A stretch of DNA of 64,000 bases, taken from assembly GCA_001949185.1 (NCBI GenBank), contig BDGG01000007.1, positions 2,069,079-2,133,078 of the forward strand, given 5' to 3'. Positions 1 to 8,796 of this stretch are shown here, one piece after another; position 1 is the stretch's first letter; each line of letters opens with the position of its first letter. The notes beneath the pieces are model-generated. The model worked only from the letters and a program-made list of their open reading frames with translations. It did no database searches and was not told the origin of the DNA. The translations under genes and the position numbers were made by a program. This DNA is from Ramazzottius varieornatus (lineage: Eukaryota; Tardigrada; Eutardigrada; Parachela; Ramazzottiidae).

Positions 1-1118
1 GCACGAGAGAGCCAATTGAGACAGGTTATCGTCCTGCAGGTCTTGGTGTGCATGGCTTCAGTAGTTGGTGTGGACCTTGTCGATGAGCCTTGCTCATAGC
101 AATGAGGAAGACCTGCCACGAAAACGAACGGCCAAGTGACATTTGAGGCAACTGGAAGCGGAATAAGACTTAGCGAGTGGACGGCGTTTCCGCCGCTGTA
201 CTAGAACGTCATCCAGAAATAGACCATAGGCTTGCGCGCCATAATGGCGGGGAAGGAGCGTGTCAGCACGGGGTAACAGAGGAAGAAGAAGCAGTAAGGT
301 AGGAAGGAGAAGAACAAGAGAATGGACATGATCAGCTTCGGCCAATGGCTTCGCTCTTGCCCTTGGCCTGCGGCGGCCGTCGACCTCGACGACTCCGTTG
401 GTTGTATGAAGGTTCTCCTCGCTGGCTACCAGCCTCCGTACATGATCGCAACGTACAAGAAGCCGCTGACAGATAGAGGAACATAAATGCCCAAGGAGAT
501 CTGGACCATGCGGTAGTCCAGCTGTCCGGCTCGGATCAAGGCCGCTGTACATGCGCCCCACACTTGATCGACACCGTAATGTCCAGTGCCACCGCCGAAC
601 TCCATGGGCAGGTTAATAATAAAACTGCTGACCCAGATGAAGGCAATGAAGGCAGCAATCCATTTGGGCTGGGATAAGCGACGATAATGCAAGGGGATGG
701 CCATCAAGCGGTTGACGGCCAGGATGACAATATTGAAGTAGAGAGCAATGTTGAGCAGAGTGAAGAAGAACTGGTAGATTTGGCAGGTAAGGTGCGATTT
801 CAGATGGACCATCCAAAAGGTGATGTGGATGGGAATAGCCAAGAGGCCCATGGTGGCTTGGACCAGCATCATGTGGGCAATCAAGATGGCCGTCCCGCTT
901 CGCAGGCTTTGCCTGGTGCAGATGGTCAGCAAGCAGAGGAAGTTGAATGCGCCGATGGACAAGGCCAGTAGGAGGTTCAGCGGGTAGCAGACGGCCAGCC
1001 GCCATTGATAGGCAGACCACAAGATCATCTGCCTCAGCCAGCTACAATTGAAGAGGCTCGTCAGGTTGAGGAACGAGGAAGAATTCATGCTGTCCAACGT
1101 AGAGTTTACAATGCGCAT
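1..1118 (-). pseudogene. Divergent class-A-like GPCR with two in-frame amber stops, running off the window edge
   Basis: The reading frame starts at 1118 with an N-glycosylation-rich N-terminus (NST, NSS, NLT, NCS) and runs through five hydrophobic segments to residue 230. It matches the intact GPCR at 61735-62727 at several places: IAHMMLVQATM versus LGHMMLVEATM, IVILAVNRLMAI versus LILAVNRFIAI, and NLPMEFGGGTGHYGV versus NLPMEFNGGVGHYGV. A TAG at 426-428 ends the frame in the third intracellular loop. The same frame then continues without a shift into TM6 (SILLFFSFLPYCFFF, then CYPVLTRSFPA, which aligns with TYPVLTRALPD). A second TAG falls at 201-203, after which the frame is open to base 1. 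Two stops with the frame otherwise preserved suggest a young pseudogene. Readthrough, sequence error or a polymorphic null cannot be excluded. The real C-terminus lies outside the window. Confidence 0.7.
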
Positions 1119-1673
1119 TATGTGGCGACCGCGCTGGGAAGGAAAGGTATCATATATAGAGGAATGTCCTAACTCAGCAGTCTAAACCATCCCTGATTGT
1201 GACAGGGAGCACAACTAACGTAGATAATTATGTGTTGATCGAGGTAGTTACCAAGCTGGAACAAGGTTAGTGCCGGTTGAGCAGATTAGCGACGACTTCC
1301 GGCAAGGCGACTCTGCGCCACCTCTTCCCTGTGCCGACTCAAACGGAATCTAAGTGGCCCGCTTAATCAGACATAATTGCCCTGTGTTTTATGCTTGACC
1401 AAGGATGAGACGAAGCCCCAGCTAATCAGCGGCGACATATCAGCCTAATAAGATCAGCAGCTTCGCTGGGTGTCAAGTTGATGCTAACCGAGACAATTCA
1501 CCTATGTAAGCTTCCGTAAGGCCATCTTTTTTTACGTTGAAAAAGTTACCAAGTTTTGGTCGGTTTCTCGTCGTCCTCCGCGAGATTATCGCCCGGGATG
1601 GTTTTTCTCTCCATATACCAAAGTGCTCGTATTGATAAGAAGGGAGCATTCTGCCTTGCTAATTTGTCGAGCC
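1119..1673. other. Intergenic, no gene recognised
   Basis: Between the GPCR-like frame and the JmjC fragment. No long frame or family motif is visible. The first 100 bases are presumably the promoter of the minus-strand GPCR; a TATA-like run lies near 1150-1160. Confidence 0.4.
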
Positions 1674-1747
1674 ATCGAGGCCGTGCATTTCATCGACACA
1701 ATCTCCGGGCAGTTTCACGGGCAGATATCGATGGGACATCGGCATAA

Positions 1748-1821
1748 TATGGTTTCGTCGAGTGGCGCCGCGCTCTTGAACTGCTGTTGCCAGACAGCGT
1801 GCGCCACTTGAGGAAAACGAT
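1748..1821. repeat. Palindromic AAGTGGCGC hairpin element, copy 1
   Basis: The left arm has TCGAGTGGCGCCGCGC and the right arm has GTGCGCCACTTGAGGAAAACGAT. It belongs to a window-wide family (see the finding at 6456-53040) and lies inside the JmjC pseudogene. Confidence 0.7.
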
Positions 1822-1947
1822 CTGGGCGACGTTTCGGACCAGCACTGACATTTTTTCATCTACAAGACAGCACATTCAAGAGTCTCAAAAGACTTCTCAC
1901 CATGTCATCGCAAGCAGATTGAGAAGATGTGGTATGTTGGCTGGTCC

Positions 1948-2111
1948 GAATGCAGAGGCGGCTGGAGCTATCAAAAAGGTCCGCAATTTGGCCCTTTTTC
2001 CACGAAGTTGCCCGGCACAACCCTGACCGAAATTTCATGAAAATTTCGTAGGAAAAGAGCCAAATTGCGGACCTTTTTTGATATTAATACTTTCAGCCGC
2101 ATCTGCATCTG
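1948..2111. mobile_element. 164-bp MITE-like foldback element inserted in the JmjC pseudogene
   Basis: The terminal inverted repeats begin GAATGCAGAGGCGGCTG and end CAGCCGCATCTGCATCTG. The inner arms are TCAAAAAGGTCCGCAATTTGG at 1971 and its near-complement ending at 2081. The element is flanked by TCC (1945-1947) and TCT (2112-2114), consistent with a 3-bp target duplication. Removing the element rejoins the JmjC homology at WS/NC, which fixes the empty site. It has no coding capacity. The 3-bp duplication is reminiscent of PIF/Harbinger, but the superfamily is not established. Confidence 0.75.
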
Positions 2112-2245
2112 TCTAACTGCGATGTGTCGTATCGGTGACGGATGTGCTCAGACAGCACTACTGTCGACCAAGCGTCCTTCCGTTGGGTCTCGAAAGCAGC
2201 CGACTGGGCTGGATCTTCATGGGTCGACCAGGACATGCATGTGCA

Positions 2246-3119
2246 CCGTACGGCACAAAAACCAAGCTCTGGCAACACTGAAGCGAGCTGAACTGTACAA
2301 TCTAAGTTTAATTCACTTCGTACAGACTGATTTTCCATGAACTAGGAAGCTCGTTGACCACGAAAACATCGATCAAAGAGTGAAACTTACACTCGACGGG
2401 CCAAATGTACAGAAAGCATGTTAGGCAATCTTTGGCCACTGTTTGTAGCCGACTCTGGAACCGGCGAAAATTCTGTCCCTCAGCCAAAACCATACGTCCG
2501 TTCAACTTACTGAAGAACTCTCGACAAGCCGACCAACCCACACTGTCCACACACCCGAAGATGTCTTCCAGCGTCACATCGAGAATGTCCGCTATGGTGG
2601 CCGAAGCCACTTCCGCCGGCTGTCCCAGCATTCCTCCAGTCCACTCTTTCCGCTTCTGTCTTGCCTTTGGCCAATGGCGATCTACCGTACGTCCCCATCC
2701 ATTTCTCCGCTTCTGGTTGAAGAAGACCTGTCAAAACGTATAGAGAGGTGCAATACTATGCTGATACCAACGAGAACATGGGCTCTGTCGGAGGATAAGA
2801 ACGAACTCAAAAGACTCAAAACTGGACGTTGGGCTAAACGGAAGCACAATCAACGATGTGCGCAATCGAGCGTAAGACAACGTGAATCACAGCGGAGCCG
2901 TCGATGGCAGGCATGACAGCGGCAGTGCTGCGGACAGGCGGAACGTGACGGATCAGCTGGTGTGTCTTGATTGTTGATTGAATGGACGCTCCTGCACTGA
3001 ACGAGCATTGAGCCACATTGAGCATTCTCTGTCTTCCTCGATTTTGTTTCTCCGGACTCCTTCGACTGCAGGCCACCTGTATTGTCTCCCTTTGTCCTAC
3101 TGTACACGAGGGAGTGAAC
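2246..3119. other. Intergenic, no gene firmly recognised
   Basis: A 107-codon minus-strand frame (2308-2631) has no recognisable domain, and I see no splice structure that extends it. The last 100 bases are the promoter and 5' UTR side of the SLIRP-like gene; a CTGTACA-type motif near 3100 is the only notable feature. Confidence 0.35.
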
Positions 3120-3718
3120 ATGGCTTCTCGGAAGATACCTAGACTCTTTGTCGGAAACGTCGCATGGACCGTAAGCAAAAGTAAGTGCACTGCGCAAACT
3201 GGCCAGATTATACAATGATGAAATGACTTCCGGTCGACTGGAAGCCTCTGGTTTACGTCCACCGCAACTTCTATTCCCATCCAACTAATTTCTGTCGTTG
3301 CAGAAGAACTGAGAGATTACTTTTCACAGTACGGACAAGTTTCAATGGCCAACGTCTTTTTCGTAAGTCCTTTTCCCTCTCTGCTGAAAATTCATCATCT
3401 TTCCATCTTTCTATTTTGCCTGGACATCAGTTTCTAATTCTTCTTGCAGGATCGGAATACTGGACTCAGCCGGAACTTTGGCTTTGTGCAGTTTGCTAGT
3501 CGAGAGGGCTATCTGAATTCATCCAAACAAGCCGACCATTTTCTGGAAGGCAACCGCGTAAGCATCCTTGCAGGAACAAGCCAACATGTATTCGTCAAGG
3601 CAGGTGTTTTATATTCCTTATTTTATTCCAGATGATCGTAGCTGATGTAAATTCGACACACGAAGATTCTACCGAAAGAAGGCCTCAACAAAAATATCAA
3701 CAGCCGCAGCAGAACTGA
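3120..3718 (+). CDS. SLIRP: SLIRP-like mitochondrial RNA-binding protein (single RRM)
   Basis: Four exons join in frame (3120-3180, 3304-3362, 3450-3557, 3632-3718) to give a 104-residue protein, close to the roughly 109 residues of animal SLIRP. Almost the whole protein is one RRM: RNP2 is LFVGNVAW near residue 8 and RNP1 is RNFGFVQF near residue 50, followed by a short Gln-rich tail (PQQKYQQPQQN). SLIRP binds stem-loop RNA and, with LRPPRC, stabilises mitochondrial mRNAs. The assignment rests on size, the single RRM and the KKELRDYFSQYGQV helix. A generic small RRM protein is the alternative. All introns are GT-AG and under 125 bp. Confidence 0.75.
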
Positions 3719-3844
3719 TCGTAGAATGTCCAATAATACTTTTTTGTTGGGATTTGCAGTGTTTATTTATGGACAAAATTAGAACAGGAAAATAAATTTC
3801 TGTCAGATTGTTTCGGGTTTCAGCCATTGTGCTTGAGCTTTTGT

Positions 3845-4883
3845 TCAGTTGTTCTGTACATGTTTATCGCTGTTCTCTTTCTCGAGCAACTGCTGAATGC
3901 GAGCTGTAATTTGGTAAAGAATCTTTGTAGCGTCTTGGTAGTGCGGTGCGGTGGCTTCCCGAACGCGTTCCCTCCAGCCTTGCAGGCTGCTGTGGCCGAC
4001 CAGCGGATCGTAAGCGCTGGAAAGCACTTGCTCAATCTCCACCACAGCTTGTAGGTCGGCAATGCTGATCCGATCGCCCAGGAAGAACTTGCAGTCTTGC
4101 AAGAAGTAGGAAGCGATGCTGGCCACCGTCTTCTCGATCCCCTTCCGGTACTTCTCTACCTGATCATCATTCACAGGATGCTTATTCACTACTGGGCGTA
4201 AAATCTGTGAAAAGACGGGAAAGATCGCAATATTCAGCCCGTGAGCCCGTTAAGAATTTTGATTGACAAAAAACAAAGAATCCTCCGCTACAAAAGACAA
4301 ATATTGCCGAGACCTGGGGTTCGAACCCACGACCATCATAGTTCCATGCAGTAATGACTAGCAGTTTCCCCGCCAATTATGGTACGCGATGCCCTACATT
4401 TCCGCAGCAAGTGGCAAATAAAATTCCTCCTCACTTTGTGCTGGAAATACATCATGAAATTCAGCCGTGTGTGGAGATGATGCCAGTCCAGGTATTCGTC
4501 CACCTTAGCCCGTTGCTGGTTGTTTTTGGGATACCAGTGCTGCGACTGCGGCGAGAGATACTGATTGGAGAGGTATTTGAGGATGGCCGAGCTGCAAAGG
4601 AACAATACAGCTAGGAGCTTTCGTGTGTCATCTCGTTGGGTTTTTACGGACAGAAAATAGTAGAAAAATTAAAGGATGCTTACCTTTCGGTCAGTTTGAA
4701 GCCGTGATCATCGATGGCCGGGACATGACGGAATGGGTTTATCTTGGCGAAGGCTTCCTGATGCTGCTCTTGCTTGCGCAGTGCGACCGGCTGCTCGCTG
4801 AAGGGAATACTGTTGCAACGTAAGAAGATGTACACTGCTCGTGATGGCTGGGACATCAAGTCGTAGTACACCTTTAACGCCAT
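3845..4883 (-). CDS. GSTT1: Theta-class glutathione S-transferase
   Basis: Three exons on the minus strand (4883-4684, 4591-4435, 4204-3845) give 238 residues, the usual theta length. The thioredoxin-fold N-domain reads LYY/VYYDLMSQPSRAVYIF, with the theta-type catalytic serine in SQPSRA near residue 11, then NPFRHVPAI (cis-proline, glutathione contact) and LTERSAILKYL (glutathione gamma-glutamyl site). The C-domain contains RAKVDEYLDWHH and DRISIADLQAVVEIEQ, typical of theta enzymes. It conjugates glutathione to electrophiles in the cytosol. Intron 2 (4205-4434) contains a tRNA-like SINE. The start codon in front of LKVYYDL was chosen because that matches family N-termini; an in-frame ATG 13 codons upstream (4922) is less likely. 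Confidence 0.92.
4303..4382 (-). mobile_element. Putative tRNA-derived SINE fragment in the GST intron
   Basis: On the minus strand, a perfect RNA polymerase III B-box-like GGTTCGAACCCC (4317-4328) follows GATGGTCGTG. About 50 bases upstream is an A-box-like TTGGCGGGGAAACTGC. It does not fold as a full cloverleaf by eye, so a SINE head is more likely than a tRNA gene. No tail or target duplication was identified. Confidence 0.4.
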
Positions 4884-6077
4884 ACGGTTTTCTTTTTCCA
4901 GGATCTTGATGGAAGGAAGCAAACTGGAACACGGAAATCAACCTTCTAGCGAAGCAAAGTGTCCTTTCCGGTTTGTTGTCATATGGCGAGACGTTGTGGA
5001 CAAACTGAAACACATCCGGCTGGTGAACAGCTGATGGTGGGCGGAGACGTCAACTTCTACTACCGCTGACGTCACTTCGGCTGCCATTGGGCTCCTACAG
5101 CGGCGCCACCGTCGTTGTAAAATGTAAATCAAATAATTATTTTATATTAATGGCGAGGTTAGAATTTAGTCATAATTGTCGTAATGTAGAGGATCGAATA
5201 GAACTTATCACGACCGAATGCCATCTGACATAACTCAGCGGTGGGCCATTTTCATCACTGGACAATTTATTTAGGCAAAGCAGCTGAGTTTGATCCAAGA
5301 GAGCTGACTGGATTGTGATCAATCGCAATTCTGAACTTTCAACCTGTTTTGTTTTTCTTGCAGGCATCCAGCGCAAGGCGATGTCACGTTAGAGTGATGA
5401 CTAGAGCAGTTTGACAAAGAAGCCTTCTCTCATGGCGCGTTCGTATTGTGTGGTTTGGCTGGACGAACCCAAATGAAGGTCCTGACGGAGAAGCAATCAC
5501 ATGGCCGCCAGGCTCCAGCCCTATCAGGTCCTCTAATCGGCTAATCTGCCAGCGGGATAGTTCCGGCCATGGACAGCAAAGTCGAAGCATGCAACTGGCA
5601 ACCGTGAACAGCGCAACAGAGAAAGCGCGATGTAAGCAGTAATAACTCTCCCATCAATATTGTTCTTTTTGTTGTGGTACTCAACGAAGCATGGTTCCTT
5701 TCATTATCTTATCCACCACTGTAACTTTATCATAGCCTAGGCCTATTTCTCCACAGTTGGGCCTAGTCTTCCACCTCTGTAAATTGGACAGCCATGTTTC
5801 ATCCAGGCCCAAGGTTTGGCAGTGTGCGTACCTGTTCGTTTCACGGCTTGAACAATGGCTGACTGCAACATTGCCTCCAGCCTGACCGGCAGCGGTAAGC
5901 AAGAAAGCCTGCAGCCTCTCAGATACAGCCATCGTTCCACCGTCCTGTTTTATGACAGGCTTCCTTCTGTTGGTCGTTGCTGCAAGCGGTAGTGAGAGAC
6001 TGACTGTCCACCGTTTCTTAGGCTGCTCATCGAGATCGTTGTTGGCCGCAGCGGAAGTCGGCTGCTGCTGCCTGACC
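4884..6077. other. Intergenic between divergent GST and fuseless-like genes
   Basis: No recognisable coding exon. Upstream in-frame codons from 5952 could extend the fuseless frame (see that entry). The region carries the promoters of both neighbours. Confidence 0.4.
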
Positions 6078-8153
6078 ATGCATCGCTTCGTCAAGTACAT
6101 CCTGGATGGCTTGATGAACATCCTGGTCTTGGCGCCCTTGGTAGTAACCTATTGGCGCGGCACCTTTCACGTCCTGGACATTTACTTGCTACCCGATCCG
6201 GCCTTGCGAGTGGCAAGCCACTGGCTGTCCATCGCTGTCGCCGTCGTCGGCCTCCTCATCTTCGGCTATCTGCAGGACTGGATGCGCCAGCGCGTCAACG
6301 CCACAAAGTCGCCCATTAGCGAGATTATGCTCAAGAGAATTTATTGCTACTTTTTCGGCTTGATGTGTGTTAACCACTGGCGCGGTACAGTACCATCAAT
6401 TCCCCCTCTGTCTCTTTCCTTAAATGGAAGGCCGGCAAAGGCAACGTGGAAGAACAATCTGTCAAGTGGCGCACCCTCCTAGCCAGTCACAGTGAATACG
6501 TGCGCCACTTGTGATGATAGTTTGGCGCGCGTTGCCTTCTGCGCTTCCTGGGTTGCCAACCATCGGTAAGGGGAGAGCTAGTTTGTTCAGCAGGGGTATG
6601 GGTGTAGGTGTGTGGGGTTTGTGGGACATTTACACGGGTTACACTTTGGCCAGCGGCTTGTACAGTTTCGGCAGTGGTGTGGCCATTCTTCTGATGACCC
6701 GAGGCTTCTGCAATACCCTGTCGCCTCCCCTCATCGCCGCCTGCGATCTCAACGACGACTTTTTCCAAATCACCACACGCTTTCAAGTGCCCGTAAGTCA
6801 CCTCCTTCTTGCCTTAACACGTCCAGGCGCTTTTTCTTTGGCCAATGTTGAAAGAAAAAAAGGCTTGATGCAGCGGCATTTAGTCTTTCCTGTCCTTGAC
6901 AGCGCTCAGTGACATGTCTATACCTGCTGGACAGCCTTTTCTCCATTGTGGTCATGGGTTCGGCAGTGGTGGGCGTGGTCCGCGGTTTCTGGTACATCTT
7001 GGACAATGTGCACGAGCAGAGCATCTTCTCCTACATGCTGTCGCTGCTGGCCGCCGTCCTCCTGATGATCATCACCCTCTTCCTGCAGAAGCCGGCCTCC
7101 ATCGTCTCAGCCAAGCTGGAAGGCAGCGGTCATTGGTGGCTGAAGATTATCTTTGAGGACTGCTACATGGTGCTGGGCATGATGACGGGCATTAATGCAT
7201 GGAGAGCTGTCTGGGGCATTTGGGACCTCTATGTCTACCCGCAGGACCGAGTTCTCAGTGCCTGGATCGGACATGTGGTGGGACAGTTGGGCCTCATGCT
7301 CATGTACCATGCCAGCTCGGCCCTGGTCAAGGGCATTTCCGTCGATGGCGCAGCACCCGCTGGCCAAGGATGCTTCTTACCCTCCAACAGCCTGGTCATG
7401 TTCCAGCAAGAAGGACGGGTACGTCACGCCATACCTGGCCGAGCTCCAAAGAGTCCTTTGTCCAAGTGGCGCAGCCTATTGGCTAATAACACCGGCAATG
7501 TGTGCCACTTGGACAAAACACTCCTGCGCCACTACGAACAAGTGGCGCATCCTATCGGCTAGTAAAACTTGTCTTGTGCGCCATTTGGGAAAACACTCCT
7601 GCGCCACTTCTTCGAAGAGGCGCAGGCTTCCAGGCAACGATACTTGTAATGTGCGCCTCTTTGCAAAACCGTCTTGTCAAGTTTGTTTGATAACGTACCA
7701 ATCTGACTAGAAATCCTTTGGCGGGTGAGGAATCCGGCGCATTTTTTATGTTTGTGTCGAAGGAAGGGGCTGAGGGAAAAGATGCTTAATTCGGTGCGGA
7801 GAATGAGAAATCATTTTTGGGATTTTTGAGGGATACTTGTGCTGCTTTTGTAGAGAATGCGGAACCTGCATGAGCGGGCCAAGGAAATTCAGCGAAGGTC
7901 AATAGCCACAGCTGCGGTGGAAGAAGGGGACGATCTGATGGGCAAGGGGGTGCCACAGATGGAGGCCATCGACAAGGATAGCGTCGTCCATGTGAAGACA
8001 GCGCCTGTGGCACCAACCGATTGCGACGACTACTCGGTGTCGGGAAAGCTGCAGTCCAACCTCCAGCGCTATTATGGCGACACCCTCGGTGGTCAGAGCG
8101 AGAAGCGGCAGTCCCTCGTAGGCTCCGCAGACGAACCTCCTCCAAAGACATAA
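6078..8153 (+). CDS. fusl: Fuseless-like multi-pass membrane protein
   Basis: Four exons (6078-6384, 6608-6792, 6903-7418, 7854-8153) join in frame to give 435 residues. About eight hydrophobic segments are visible. The family signature W-R-G/A-x-W-x-x-W/L-D-x-Y repeats: TYWRGTFHVLDIY, NHWRGVWGLWDIY, RGFWYILD and NAWRAVWGIWDLY. The cytoplasmic C-terminal exon is hydrophilic (RERAKEIQRRS). In Drosophila, Fuseless is a presynaptic multi-pass protein needed for calcium-channel clustering; the role here is inferred from the family. The start at 6078 gives a normal membrane-proximal N-terminus; an upstream in-frame ATG at 5952 would add 42 residues. Intron 1 carries one hairpin element and intron 3 carries an array of three. 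Confidence 0.85.
6456..6516. repeat. Palindromic AAGTGGCGC hairpin element, copy 2
   Basis: CAAGTGGCGCACC and ACGTGCGCCACTTG are separated by about 25 bases, in intron 1 of the fuseless-like gene. Arms are near-perfect. Confidence 0.8.
7456..7670. repeat. Array of three palindromic AAGTGGCGC elements, copies 3-5
   Basis: Three tandem hairpins lie at about 7456-7518, 7534-7594 and 7609-7670, all in intron 3 of the fuseless-like gene. The first has arms TTTGTCCAAGTGGCGCA and TGTGCCACTTGGACAAA. Spacer sequences resemble one another (CCTATTGGCTAATAA, CCTATCGGCTAGTAA), so the array may have arisen by local duplication. Short linkers also carry CTCCTGCGCCACT. Confidence 0.8.
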
Positions 8154-8796
8154 CCATTGTTACATTTTGCCACATTTGCCCTTTTCTTTGTTGTTTTGCC
8201 AGAGAGACGCTTATCTGGTCCGCTTTGACTTCTTGATGCTCTTGCACCTTGTCACTTTTGTCTGGTCAGCTGTCAGGAAGATGACTGGTTGGTAGTCAGG
8301 GGCATATGCAGAAAGCGGGAGGCAGGGAGAGGGGGCGGGGCCGGACAGCAGTACAAGTCACATGCGGACCAAAGCCTAATACTTTCTTTTGTCTTGCCCA
8401 ATAATTGGCCGGCAATTCCGGTGCGCCCGTCTTCTTCCCGCGGGCAAGGATAGGTCATAAGTGGTCATTCTTCTTTGAGTTATTCGGGCTTTCTCGGCTG
8501 AATAGTCAATACCTAGAGACAAGCCTCTTCGGCACACAAAGGAATATATTGGTACGTACTGTTCACAGCCAGTTAAAGTACATCAATCATCAAGACGCCT
8601 CAGCTCATAGAGTGGTATTCTTCAACACCTTACAAGTCTTCCTTCTGGCTAGCAAATCTGACGAGGATTGACCGACGATGACCACTCGGTGAAACACAGA
8701 GCCATCGTTTCCATCTTGATCAACTATTGACTGTCTTACATTCTCAGATTTACATCGAGATTTCAGCGCGGAATTTCTACTGTGTTACGGGGAAAA
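8154..8796. other. Intergenic, no gene recognised
   Basis: 3' flank of the fuseless-like gene and promoter side of the secreted Cys-rich gene. Nothing else is supported. Confidence 0.4.

Larger units (their letters stand above)
1674..2245 (+). pseudogene. Decayed partial copy of the JmjC gene located at 37224-38747
   Basis: Three blocks match the minus-strand JmjC protein in order. The first (about 1674-1740) reads IEAVHFIDTISGQFHG against IKAVDSVDRISVEEFTD. The second (about 1870-1947) reads STFKSLKRLLTMSSQ, then after a frameshift EKMWYVGWS, against EFRSLKELLTMSAQRFQEMWYVGWSN. The third (2115-2245) reads NCDVS, then after an apparent 5-bp insertion TDVLRQHYCRPSVLPLG and GWIFMGRP, against NCDVSVADVLRQHYSRPTF and DWIFMGRP. 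A MITE (1948-2111) splits blocks two and three exactly between the codons for WS and NC, and a 70-bp hairpin repeat (1748-1821) lies between blocks one and two. The iron-binding region and the C-terminal exons are missing. It is in the opposite orientation to its source about 36 kb away and cannot encode a functional oxygenase. Confidence 0.85.

Noticed and set aside
2308-2631. 107-codon minus-strand frame
   Set aside because: No recognisable domain, no splice partners, and it overlaps the 3' side of the JmjC pseudogene on the other strand.
3820-4062. Frames antisense to the GST C-terminal exon
   Set aside because: Shadow frames of the GST exon; the minus GST frame has clear family motifs.
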